A DNA stretch of 64,000 nucleotides, from positions 62,001-126,000 of the forward strand of contig NZ_JACVTO010000006.1 of the NCBI RefSeq assembly GCF_016518545.1, in the 5' to 3' direction. How positions within the stretch are numbered: position 1 is the stretch's first letter; every line of letters begins with the position of its first letter. Below, piece by piece: positions 55,368 through 63,420 of the stretch. Under the pieces are notes generated by a model that saw nothing but the letters and a program-made list of their open reading frames with translations, was not told the origin of the DNA and searched no databases. This DNA is from Pseudomonas sp. S30. GTDB lineage: Bacteria > Pseudomonadota > Gammaproteobacteria > Pseudomonadales > Pseudomonadaceae. Position numbers and translations under genes: made by a program.

Positions 55368-55802
55368 TCACAGGGGGTAATCATCACTCGTTGATGCATC
55401 CACGAAATGTTCGAGGGAAAGCCCTCTGAGTTCTAGGATCTTCAGTAGTGAGTCCCATGATTCAATAGTCTGGTATGGGCCTACACGGTCATAGGATGGC
55501 TCCAATCCCTGTTCAATGTCTTGGGCGTTGAACGTGCTTTCTCGTATTCTGAATTGCGCGCGCTCGACACTGCATTTAATGAAATAGGGTGAGTGCCCTA
55601 TTTTTGCATAGGGTTCAGTCCTGAACGGATAGTCAGGAACCAGGTCTTCCAGCAAGGAAAGCTCGAGCCAGACTCTATCTGCCGGAGTCGAGGCACGGAG
55701 TTCGCACAGCAAGATATTGCCTTTCATCAAGTTGTCCAGACTTTTACAGTTCATGATATCGCTCAGTCCGAGGTGCAGATCCTGAGTGCGATACAGGCTC
55801 AT
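55368..55802 (-). CDS. Unknown protein in low-GC islet
   Basis: A 144-residue soluble protein (MSLYRTQDLHLGLSDIMN; FRTEPYAKIGHSPYFIKC; IESWDSLLKILELRGLSL). The ATG at 55802 has a good AAGGAG site. Base composition is low in GC like the next gene. No motif or signal peptide. The alternating strand/helix pattern and acidic C-terminus recall immunity proteins of polymorphic toxins, but no toxin is in the window, so this remains a guess. Confidence 0.6.
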   Translation of the reverse strand: MSLYRTQDLHLGLSDIMNCKSLDNLMKGNILLCELRASTPADRVWLELSLLEDLVPDYPFRTEPYAKIGHSPYFIKCSVERAQFRIRESTFNAQDIEQGLEPSYDRVGPYQTIESWDSLLKILELRGLSLEHFVDASTSDDYPL

Positions 55803-55943
55803 CGGCGAGCTCCTTGCCGGCGAAAGCTGCACCCTACAAAGTCGCCGCCCTTGCAGGCAAGTCTCGGCATCCGAAAATGCGATGGGATCGTTCCGAGCAG
55901 GCGGTGCCTTGCAGCCGGGCGCCGCAGGGTTAAACTGCCGCAC

Positions 55944-56876
55944 ATGAACCTCGATACCCGCATCAAGTACCGTCACCTGCTGTGCTTTCTCGAGATCGCT
56001 CGCCAGGGCAGTCTGGCCAGGGCCGCCGATGTCCTGGCGATCAGTCAGCCGGCCACCTCCAAGACCCTCAAGGAGCTGGAAGACCTGCTCGAAGCGCGCC
56101 TGTTCGAGCGGACCCGCCAGGGCGTAGAGCTGACGGCTGCGGGCGCTCGCTTCATGCGCCATGCCGGGCCCAGCGTACAGGCTCTTCGCGAGGGCATCGG
56201 CAGCGTGCGGGGCGAAGCACGGGCGCCTGCGCGGTTGCGCATCGGCGTGCTGTCCACGGTCGAGGGCCTGCTGATGCCGGAGGTTCTGTGCCGCCTGCAT
56301 CAGCGGCACCAGGGTCTGGTGGTCGAGGTGATCACCGGCCCCGGCGCGCAGTTGCTGGGCCAGTTGCACCTGGGCGAGCTGGAGCTGGTGATCGGCCGCA
56401 TGACCGACAGCCCGCAGATCCAGGGGCTTTCCTTCGAGCACCTGTACAGCGAGTCGATGAGCCTGGTGGTGCGTGCCGGTCACCCGCTGCTGGGGCGCCA
56501 GCCGCTGGACAGGGCAGGGCTGGGCGGCTACCCGCTGGTGCTGCCGCCGTCGGGCACGACCATTCGCCAGCACGCCGACAGCCTGTTCGTGCAGTGCGCC
56601 ATCGACATGCCCGCGCAGCGGCTGGAGACCCTGTCGCTGGCCTTGAGCCGACGCTATGTGCTGGGCAGCGACGCGCTCTGGGTGGCGCCCCGCGATGCCG
56701 TGCTGATCGACCTGCGCAGCGGTGAACTGGTGACCCTCGACCTGGGACTGCGTGAGCCGGGCGGGTCGGTCGGTATCTGTCGAAATGCGGCCATGGCGCA
56801 AGGTCCACTGGCCCAAGCGCTGTGTCAGGTGTTGCGCGAAGTGGCGGGTGAGTACCGCGATGGCCACTATCCCTGA
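55944..56876 (+). CDS. LysR-family regulator, PcaQ-like
   Basis: A 310-residue LTTR. The N-terminal HTH (RIKYRHLLCFLEIARQGSLA, then QPATSKTLKELEDLL) is closest to PcaQ/GbpR-type regulators, followed by the effector domain. PcaQ activates protocatechuate genes, but no pca genes are adjacent; the nearest aromatic-acid-type genes are 15 kb away. Hence the regulon is unknown. The downstream FKBP gene is on the same strand about 175 bp away. Confidence 0.85.
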   Translation: MNLDTRIKYRHLLCFLEIARQGSLARAADVLAISQPATSKTLKELEDLLEARLFERTRQGVELTAAGARFMRHAGPSVQALREGIGSVRGEARAPARLRIGVLSTVEGLLMPEVLCRLHQRHQGLVVEVITGPGAQLLGQLHLGELELVIGRMTDSPQIQGLSFEHLYSESMSLVVRAGHPLLGRQPLDRAGLGGYPLVLPPSGTTIRQHADSLFVQCAIDMPAQRLETLSLALSRRYVLGSDALWVAPRDAVLIDLRSGELVTLDLGLREPGGSVGICRNAAMAQGPLAQALCQVLREVAGEYRDGHYP

Positions 56877-57050
56877 CCGATCACCAGGGTGCCCCCTCTG
56901 ACGAGCAGGTCGGCCCCTTTATGAACGTCCTGACATCCAGGAACTTCCCGCTACAAACCGGCTCCTATGCCGGTAGCCATCGGTCATGGCCGCCTGATAA
57001 GCTCGCGGCCTTACCCCAGTGCCCTCATGGCGCATGAACAAGGAAATAGC

Positions 57051-57794
57051 ATGAAACAGCATCGTTTGGCGGCTGCGGTTGCCCTGGTCGGCCTGGTCCT
57101 CGCCGGTTGCGACGCTCAGACCAGCAGCGTCGAGCTGAAGACTCCGGCCCAGAAGGCCTCCTACGGCATCGGCCTGAACATGGGCAAGAGCCTGGCGCAG
57201 GAAGGCATGGACGACCTGGACTCCAAAGCGGTGGCCCTGGGCATCGAAGATGCCGTCGGCAAGAAAGACCCACGTCTGAAGGACCAGGAGCTGGTCGAGG
57301 CCTTCACCGCCCTGCAGAAACGCGCCGAGGAGCGCCTGGCCAAGGCCAGCGAGGAAGCGGTCGCCAAGGGCAAGAAGTTCCTCGAGGACAACGCCAAGAA
57401 GCCAGGCGTGGTCACCACCGCCTCGGGCCTGCAGTACGAAGTGATCAAGAAAGCCGACGGTCCTCAGCCCAAGCCGACCGATGTGGTCACCGTCCACTAC
57501 GAAGGCAAGCTCATCGACGGCACGGTCTTCGACAGCTCCATCGAGCGCGGCAGCCCTATCGACCTGCCGGTCAGCGGCGTGATCCCGGGTTGGGTCGAAG
57601 GCCTGCAGCTGATGCATGTGGGCGAGGAGTACAAGCTGTACATCCCGGCCGACCTGGCCTATGGCGCCCAGAGCCCGAGCCCGTTGATTCCAGCCAACTC
57701 GGTGCTGGTGTTCAAACTCGAACTGCTGGGCATCAAGGATCCGAGCAAGCTCGACGCCGAGCCGGCCGCCCCTGCCGAAGCGCCTGCCCAGTAA
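57051..57794 (+). CDS. FKBP-type peptidyl-prolyl isomerase lipoprotein (FkpA/Mip-like)
   Basis: A 247-residue protein with lipobox LAGC (Cys20), an N-terminal helical dimerisation region (about 30-120) and a C-terminal FKBP domain (about 125-230: VTVHYEGKLIDGTVFDSS, IPGWVEGLQLMHVGEEYKLY, PANSVLVFKLELL). It folds envelope proteins, probably anchored in the outer membrane. The tail is rich in P, A and E. ATG 57051 has AAGGAA upstream. A terminator follows. Confidence 0.92.
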   Translation: MKQHRLAAAVALVGLVLAGCDAQTSSVELKTPAQKASYGIGLNMGKSLAQEGMDDLDSKAVALGIEDAVGKKDPRLKDQELVEAFTALQKRAEERLAKASEEAVAKGKKFLEDNAKKPGVVTTASGLQYEVIKKADGPQPKPTDVVTVHYEGKLIDGTVFDSSIERGSPIDLPVSGVIPGWVEGLQLMHVGEEYKLYIPADLAYGAQSPSPLIPANSVLVFKLELLGIKDPSKLDAEPAAPAEAPAQ

Positions 57795-57813
57795 TCGGGT
57801 AAAGGCTGATCGT

Positions 57814-57837
57814 AACGCCCCGTCTATACGGGGCGTT
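57814..57837 (+). terminator. Terminator after the FKBP gene
   Basis: A 10-bp stem AACGCCCCGT/ACGGGGCGTT with a 4-base loop, 20 bases past the stop codon, followed by a T-rich stretch. Confidence 0.82.
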
Positions 57838-58002
57838 TGCGTTTCTGGGGCCGAGTAGAACACTGCGCCTGCGTGAGGGTCAGACGTAGAGGCTCAGGCA
57901 AGCGTCAGGCCGTCGCTCGTTGAAACAGTTGTGTAAAAAACGCCCGATCCGAGTGGGAACCTTGTCCTGCGGGGCTGCGGTCCCGCTTAACGGCCCCCTG
58001 TT

Positions 58003-58039
58003 CACAAGGTTATCCACAAATAATGTGGATAACCTTGTG
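58003..58039. promoter_or_regulatory. Palindrome with two perfect DnaA boxes
   Basis: Two 16-base arms (58003-58018 and 58024-58039) are perfect inverted repeats around AATAA. Each arm contains TTATCCACA, the consensus DnaA box (58010-58018, and 58024-58032 on the other strand). It ends 18 bases before the start of the DUF1232 gene, overlapping its likely promoter or leader. Confidence 0.75.
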
Positions 58040-58057
58040 CCGATCACTGGAGGTTCC

Positions 58058-58498
58058 ATGAGTGCACCCTGGAGTTTCGCCCGTTTCCTGCCATTGGCCG
58101 AGCGCCTGCTCAGCCGCGGACGTTTACCTGCGCTGCTGTTCGCGGTGGCGCGCAAGGGGCCCAAGCTGGGCAAGCTGCGCGATGACCTGCGCCTGATGCA
58201 GGGCCTGTGCCTGGCGTGGTGGCGAGGCGAATACCGCGCCGTCAGCAAGAAAGCGCTGGTGACCATCGTGGCGGGCTTGCTGTATTTCGTCAGCCCGCTG
58301 GATGCCATCCCCGACTGGATCGTCGGCGTGGGCTTTCTCGACGACATCGCCGTGCTGGGTTGGGTGATCAAGACCGTCGGCGATGAGCTGGCGCGTTTCA
58401 AGGCCTGGCGTGACAGCCAGGCGCCCGAACGCCTGCGCGTGGTCGAGCGCTTGCCTGACACGGTCGAAGCGCTGCGCCTCGAACGGCCCCGTCGCTGA
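58058..58498 (+). CDS. DUF1232 (YkvA-like) membrane protein
   Basis: A 146-residue protein whose central part (about 65-110) has the DUF1232 signature: YFVSPLDAIPDWIVGVGFLD followed by a hydrophobic segment. Function unknown; members are small membrane-associated proteins. ATG 58058 follows a GGAGG site at ideal spacing. The DnaA-box palindrome lies immediately upstream. Confidence 0.85.
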   Translation: MSAPWSFARFLPLAERLLSRGRLPALLFAVARKGPKLGKLRDDLRLMQGLCLAWWRGEYRAVSKKALVTIVAGLLYFVSPLDAIPDWIVGVGFLDDIAVLGWVIKTVGDELARFKAWRDSQAPERLRVVERLPDTVEALRLERPRR

Positions 58499-58593
58499 AA
58501 TCGAGGTGTTGTACACACGGACCTGCTGTCGGTCATATAATTGACGGATTGGCATCGTCATCATGCCGTCCAGTCACTGCAGTAGGGGGTCGT

Positions 58594-58941
58594 ATGGGTG
58601 TGCAGGTCATCAGTCGTGACGGTCGGGCCGAATATGCGGTCATTCCCTGGAGCGAGTACCAGGCCCTGCTCGAAGCGGCCGGGCAGGTCGTTGCGCCAGC
58701 GCCGGCCGAATCCGCTGAGGCGCCGGCTACCGCGACCGCCAGCGCATCTCTGCCAGAGCTGCGCGAGCTGGCCCAGTTGCGCGACGCCAAGGGCCTGGCT
58801 GCTGAACAGCTGGCCCGCAGCGTCGGCATCAGCCCGTCCTACCTGGCCACGATCGAGGCGGGCGAGCGCGTGCCGGATGCCGCCATTCGGCGCAGCCTGG
58901 CCTGGCACCTGGGCATAGCCGGTTGGAGCGAGCCGGCATGA
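58594..58941 (+). CDS. Helix-turn-helix (XRE-type) regulator
   Basis: A 115-residue protein. The N-terminal part (GVQVISRDGRAEYAVIPWSE) resembles antitoxin-type modules that name a strand-helix pair, then an alanine/proline linker, then an XRE-type HTH (about 60-110: RDAKGLAAEQLARSVGISPS, YLATIEAGERVP). It may regulate itself and the gene overlapping its end by 4 bp. A GGGGG-rich ribosome site precedes ATG 58594. Confidence 0.8.
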   Translation: MGVQVISRDGRAEYAVIPWSEYQALLEAAGQVVAPAPAESAEAPATATASASLPELRELAQLRDAKGLAAEQLARSVGISPSYLATIEAGERVPDAAIRRSLAWHLGIAGWSEPA

Positions 58942-59321
58942 GTCAGGTCAGGATCAGCCGCCAGCAGTGGCAGAGCCTGCTGGCCGAGCTCGATCTGGCC
59001 AGGCGCCAGCGGCACCTGCTAACCTACCGGGCGCTGCTCGAGCGCCTGCAATTGCCCACTCCGGCCATGCAGACCCTCACGGCCGCCCTGGAGTACCTGG
59101 CGCTGCTGGACGCGCGGGCCGAGCAGCCGCTCAGAAGCTCGCTGGTGATCAGCCAGGGGGCCAGCCGCCTGCCGCGGACCGGCTTCTTCGAGTGTGTCGA
59201 GCGACTGGGCCGTTTCTGCGGCCCGGTGGATGGCATGGAGGCGGCATCCTGGCATGCCGCCGAAGTGGTGCGGGTGTTCGAGTTCAGCTACCCGGCCGAG
59301 ACCGTTGTCGCGCAGGAGTGA
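58938..59321 (+). CDS. Unknown protein translationally coupled to the HTH gene
   Basis: A 127-residue soluble, mostly helical protein (SRQQWQSLLAELDLARRQRH; TLTAALEYLALLDARAEQPL; TGFFECVERLGRF). No family recognised. The ATGA overlap with the upstream regulator suggests that they act together. Its last 34 bases overlap the end of the convergent EAL-GGDEF gene. Confidence 0.72.
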   Translation: MSQVRISRQQWQSLLAELDLARRQRHLLTYRALLERLQLPTPAMQTLTAALEYLALLDARAEQPLRSSLVISQGASRLPRTGFFECVERLGRFCGPVDGMEAASWHAAEVVRVFEFSYPAETVVAQE

Positions 59322-61078
59322 GCCTGCAGCTTCTCGGTATCGATCAGGCTCAGGCTCGGCCCCGACGTTTCCTTGGCCTGGCGCTTGGCTTGCGAGGCCA
59401 GCTCGGCAAGCTGCGCCGCGTCCAGTTCATCGCAACGCTCGGGCCTCAGCCATACCACGCCGATCGATAGCGACAGCAATGCGAAGGTTTCTCGCTGCCC
59501 CTGGCGGTTATGGGCCACGAAGCATCCCGCCTGCAGATGCTCATCGCGATAGAAGCGCCTGCACTCTCCCAGAAAGCGTTCGATCAGTTGCTCCAGGCGT
59601 AACTGCCACTCTGGCGTGCCGAGCACCAGCATGAAGTCGTCTCCCCCGATGTGGCCAACGAAATCCTGATGGGGGTCGACGCAGTCGTTCAGGCATTGCG
59701 CCAGGCACAGCAGGACTTCATCGCCACGCGCATAGCCATAGATGTCGTTGAAGGGCTTGAAGCTGTCGATGTCCACATAGCACACCGCCGCTGCACGGCG
59801 TTGCTCCAGCAGCCGCGCAAGGCACTGATGGATCGGTACGTTGCCCGGCAGCAGGGTCAGCGGATTGGCGTAGCGCGCCTGCTGGATCTTCTGCTCGGTG
59901 ATCAGCTTGAGCACATCGATCACTCGCCCCAGGCCTTGATAACGCCCGCCGTGGGTGATGATGAAGTCTTCCTCGATACGCTGACGCGCGCGGCTGGTGA
60001 GCAGTCGGCTGACCTGCTGCAAGGACTGGTTGCGTTCCACCGCGAGGAAGTCATCGCTCATCAGGCGGCTGATGGGCTTGCGTGCGAACAGGTCGGTACC
60101 ATAGGGCTTGAGCAAGGCATCGGCCAGCGAATGACGGTGCACGATGCCCCGCGGCTGCCCCTGAGCATCGAGCACGGCCAGCGAGTTGAGATTGGCCTGG
60201 CGGCGAAAGGCTTCCAGCACCTGCTGGGTCGGTGTATCGAGGGCCACTGCGGATTGGGCGATCAGCAGCGTAGCCAGGTCGGTACTCTCCTCGCTGCTGG
60301 CCAGCGCCTGGCTGCGTTGCGCGGGCAGCAGACTCAACGCATCCCTCGGCGGATATTCCTGCGGCCGGCCAAGCAGATAGCCTTGCAGCAGATCGACACC
60401 CATCTCCGCCAGCACCGTCAGTTCTTCGGCCAGCTCGATGCCTTCGGCGATCACCTGCGCCCGTGACGCGCGGGCGATCTGTAGGATGGAGCCGACGAAC
60501 TCGCGCTTGAGCGGGTCCTGGTGAATGCCATCGATGAAGTGGCGATCGATCTTGACGTAGTCAGGACGCAGCTCCGACCACAGGCGCAGGCTCGAATACC
60601 CCGCACCCAGATCATCCAGGGCTATGGAAAAGCCCATGTCCCGATAGTGATGCAAGGCGTTGAACAGCAGCTGGAAATCTTCCGTGGGCGTCTGTTCGGT
60701 CAGCTCGATCACCACCTGGCTGGGCTTGAGGCCCACCTGTTCGAGCATCTCCAGGGTACGACCGGAAGGGTGGTCGGGTTCGAGCAGCGACTCGGGCGAG
60801 ACGTTGAGAAAGAGCTTCCCTTCCAGGTCCAATTCGCGAAAACGGCGGCAGGCAGTGGCTCGGCACAGCACCTCTAGCTCGCTCAGGCGGCCCGCCTGGC
60901 GGGCAATGGCGAACAGGTTCAAGGGCGAGTGCAGCGGACTGTTCGAGGGGCCGCGGCTGAGGGCTTCATAACCCAGGACACGTCGTTCGGAAAGGCAGAT
61001 GATCGGCTGGAACAGGCTGTGGATACTGCGTTGAGCCAGGATGGCACTCAAGGCACTGAGCTGTTCGGTGACGGTCAT
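59288..61078 (-). CDS. EAL-CBS-GGDEF cyclic-di-GMP protein
   Basis: A 596-residue cytosolic protein. The EAL domain (about 15-255) keeps the catalytic set: EAL at 38-40, NVSPESL, ELTEQTP, DDLGAGYSSL, VKIDRHF and AEGIE. Two CBS-like modules follow (about 285-405), then a GGDEF domain (about 425-580) whose signature reads GGDDF (478-482). An active phosphodiesterase is likely; the cyclase may be weak or only bind nucleotide. CBS modules suggest adenine-nucleotide sensing. ATG 61078 is taken; an 18-residue extension upstream is unlike the family. Confidence 0.9.
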   Translation of the reverse strand: MTVTEQLSALSAILAQRSIHSLFQPIICLSERRVLGYEALSRGPSNSPLHSPLNLFAIARQAGRLSELEVLCRATACRRFRELDLEGKLFLNVSPESLLEPDHPSGRTLEMLEQVGLKPSQVVIELTEQTPTEDFQLLFNALHHYRDMGFSIALDDLGAGYSSLRLWSELRPDYVKIDRHFIDGIHQDPLKREFVGSILQIARASRAQVIAEGIELAEELTVLAEMGVDLLQGYLLGRPQEYPPRDALSLLPAQRSQALASSEESTDLATLLIAQSAVALDTPTQQVLEAFRRQANLNSLAVLDAQGQPRGIVHRHSLADALLKPYGTDLFARKPISRLMSDDFLAVERNQSLQQVSRLLTSRARQRIEEDFIITHGGRYQGLGRVIDVLKLITEQKIQQARYANPLTLLPGNVPIHQCLARLLEQRRAAAVCYVDIDSFKPFNDIYGYARGDEVLLCLAQCLNDCVDPHQDFVGHIGGDDFMLVLGTPEWQLRLEQLIERFLGECRRFYRDEHLQAGCFVAHNRQGQRETFALLSLSIGVVWLRPERCDELDAAQLAELASQAKRQAKETSGPSLSLIDTEKLQAHSCATTVSAG

Positions 61079-61197
61079 GGCGGCTTCCTGAAAATGAAAG
61101 GGCCGGACGTCCCAGGCGTCCGGCCCCGTCATTTCACGACAGTGCGATGACTGTTTGATGACAGATCAAGTCAATCTGCCATCATTTCTTCAGTCGA

Positions 61198-63279
61198 TCA
61201 TTTCTTCGCCACTTGTGCGCTCAGGCGCAGGTAGTCCAGCAGGATTCGACCGGTCTCGGCCAGGTAAGCGTCGTCTTCAGGCTTGGCGTCGTCCTTGTCC
61301 TCGGGCAGGGCGTCCTCGTCCACCTTCTTCAGTTCCTTGAGCGGTTCCTCGCCCTTGGCCTTGCGCCGGGTGTTCTCCAGCGCCAGTTGCTTGGCCTCGA
61401 TGGCGTCATGCTGGGCACGGCGGTCCTGCTCGTTGAGGCTGACGGTCTTCTCGTTCATCAACTGCTGGGTCAACGCCAGACGATCGCGGATATAGGTGAA
61501 CTCGGCATCCTTGGCACTGCGTGCATCATGCTGGGCCTTGAGCTGGGCCAGGAACGGCTTGAACGGGTCCGCAGCCGGCTTGACCACGGGACGGATGGTG
61601 TCCCATGGCATCGCCTCAGGCAGCGCGCTCTCGCCGATTTCCTTGGTGTCGATGATCGATGGATAGTCGATGTCCGGCAGTACACCCTGATGCTGCGTGC
61701 TCTGCCCGGACACCCGGTAGAACTTGGCCAGGGTGAGCTTGAGTTCACCATGGTTCAGCGGTTGGATGGTCTGCACGGTGCCCTTGCCGAAGGTCTGGCC
61801 ACCGATGATCAGTGCGCGGTGATAGTCCTGCATGGCACCGGCGAAGATCTCCGAGGCCGAGGCCGAGAGGCGGTTGACCAGCAAGGCCAGCGGGCCTTTG
61901 TAGAAGGCACCGGGGTTCTCGTCTTCGAGTACGTCGACGCGGCCGTCGCTGTTGCGCACGAGCACCGTCGGGCCTTTTTCGATGAACAGGCTGGTCAGCT
62001 CGGTGGCTTCCTGCAGCGAACCGCCACCGTTGTTGCGCAGGTCGATGACCACGCCGTCGACCTTCTCCTTCTGCAGCTCGGTGAGCAGCTTCTTGACGTC
62101 ACGCGTGGTGCTCTTGTAGTTCGGGTCGCCGGCACGGTAAGCCTTGAAGTCCAGGTAGAACGCCGGGATCTCGATGATGCCCAGCTTGTAGTCGCGGCCA
62201 TCCTGCTTGAGCTTGAGCACCGATTTCTTCGCGGCCTGCTCTTCGAGCTTGACCGCCTCGCGGGTGATGGACACGATCTTGGTGCTCTGATCGTTTGGCG
62301 CATTGCTCGCCGGAATGATCTCGAGGCGCACCACCGAACCTTTCGGCCCACGGATCAGCTTGACCACTTCGTCCAGCCGCCAGCCGACCACGTCGACCAT
62401 TTCCTTGTTGCCCTGGGCCACGCCGATGATCTTGTCGGCAGGGGCGACCTGCTTGGTCTTGGCGGCAGGGCCGGCCGGCACCAGGCGCACGATCTTGACC
62501 TGGTCGTTGTCACTTTGCAGCACGGCGCCGATGCCTTCGAGCGACAGGCTCATGTTGATGTCGAAGTTCTCGGCACTGTCCGGCGACAGGTAATTGGTGT
62601 GCGGGTCGTAGGACTGGGCAAAGGTGTTGATGTAGGCCTGGAAGATGTCTTCGGCACGGGTCTGGTCCAGGCGCGCCAGCTGGTTCTTGTAGCGCTTGAT
62701 CAGGGTTTCCTGGATCTGCTTCGGATCCTTGCCGGCCAGCTTCTGGCGCAGCACCTCATCCTTCACGCGCTTGCGCCACAGGTCGTCGAGTTCGGCCTCG
62801 GACTTGGGCCATGGCGCGTCCTTGCGGTCGACCAGCAGGTCTCCCTTGACGGTGAAATCGATCTTGTCGACGCCCTTGTCGAGCATCGCCAGGGCGTAGT
62901 CCAGGCGAGATTTGACCCGATCGAGGTAGCGCTTGTAGATGGTGAAGCCAGGATCGAGGTTGCCGTTCTTGAGGAAGTCGTCGAACTGCGTCTTCCATTT
63001 GTCGAACTCGGCGATGTCGCTGGCCATGAAATAGCTGCGCGACGGATCGAGCAGCTTGAGGTAGCTGTCGTAGATGATCACCGAACGGGCATCGTCCAGC
63101 GGTGGCTTGCTGTAATGATGGCGCTTGAGCAACTCGACCACATTGAGGCTGGCGACGACTTCGTCACGGTCCGGCTGCAAGCTGTCCCATTTGTTGGCGG
63201 CGGCCGCATTGCCACCGAGCGTGAGGCTGCCCAGACCGATGACGAGGGCGAGTGCGCTGCTGGGGAGGAAATGCTTCAT
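61198..63279 (-). CDS. prc: Carboxy-terminal processing protease Prc (tail-specific)
   Basis: A 693-residue periplasmic serine protease with a signal peptide (about 1-27), a long N-terminal domain, a PDZ domain (about 240-330) and the S41 catalytic core. The dyad is the serine of SASASEIFAG (472-476) with Lys499 in TFGKGTVQ. Prc trims the C-termini of periplasmic proteins and degrades MepS/Spr-type NlpC hydrolases with NlpI in E. coli; in Pseudomonas a homolog (AlgO) acts on MucA. ATG 63279 is preferred over 63312 because it begins a proper signal peptide. Confidence 0.95.
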   Translation of the reverse strand: MKHFLPSSALALVIGLGSLTLGGNAAAANKWDSLQPDRDEVVASLNVVELLKRHHYSKPPLDDARSVIIYDSYLKLLDPSRSYFMASDIAEFDKWKTQFDDFLKNGNLDPGFTIYKRYLDRVKSRLDYALAMLDKGVDKIDFTVKGDLLVDRKDAPWPKSEAELDDLWRKRVKDEVLRQKLAGKDPKQIQETLIKRYKNQLARLDQTRAEDIFQAYINTFAQSYDPHTNYLSPDSAENFDINMSLSLEGIGAVLQSDNDQVKIVRLVPAGPAAKTKQVAPADKIIGVAQGNKEMVDVVGWRLDEVVKLIRGPKGSVVRLEIIPASNAPNDQSTKIVSITREAVKLEEQAAKKSVLKLKQDGRDYKLGIIEIPAFYLDFKAYRAGDPNYKSTTRDVKKLLTELQKEKVDGVVIDLRNNGGGSLQEATELTSLFIEKGPTVLVRNSDGRVDVLEDENPGAFYKGPLALLVNRLSASASEIFAGAMQDYHRALIIGGQTFGKGTVQTIQPLNHGELKLTLAKFYRVSGQSTQHQGVLPDIDYPSIIDTKEIGESALPEAMPWDTIRPVVKPAADPFKPFLAQLKAQHDARSAKDAEFTYIRDRLALTQQLMNEKTVSLNEQDRRAQHDAIEAKQLALENTRRKAKGEEPLKELKKVDEDALPEDKDDAKPEDDAYLAETGRILLDYLRLSAQVAKK

Positions 63280-63367
63280 GCTGATTCGACGTGGGGGCAA
63301 TTGATCACGCATAGTAGGCCGTCTTTTCCTTTCGCCGGTTCCATGAAACCGGTTCGATACTGCAAAA

Positions 63368-63393
63368 AACCCGGGACGTGATGATCCCGGGTT
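63368..63393 (-). terminator. Hairpin with T run on the minus strand upstream of prc
   Basis: A 9-bp stem AACCCGGGA/TCCCGGGTT with an 8-base loop; on the minus strand six T residues follow. It lies about 85 bases before the prc start, so it would stop transcripts coming from the right or act in a prc leader. Confidence 0.65.
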
Positions 63394-63420
63394 CAGTCAT
63401 GACTCAACTATGGAGGCACT

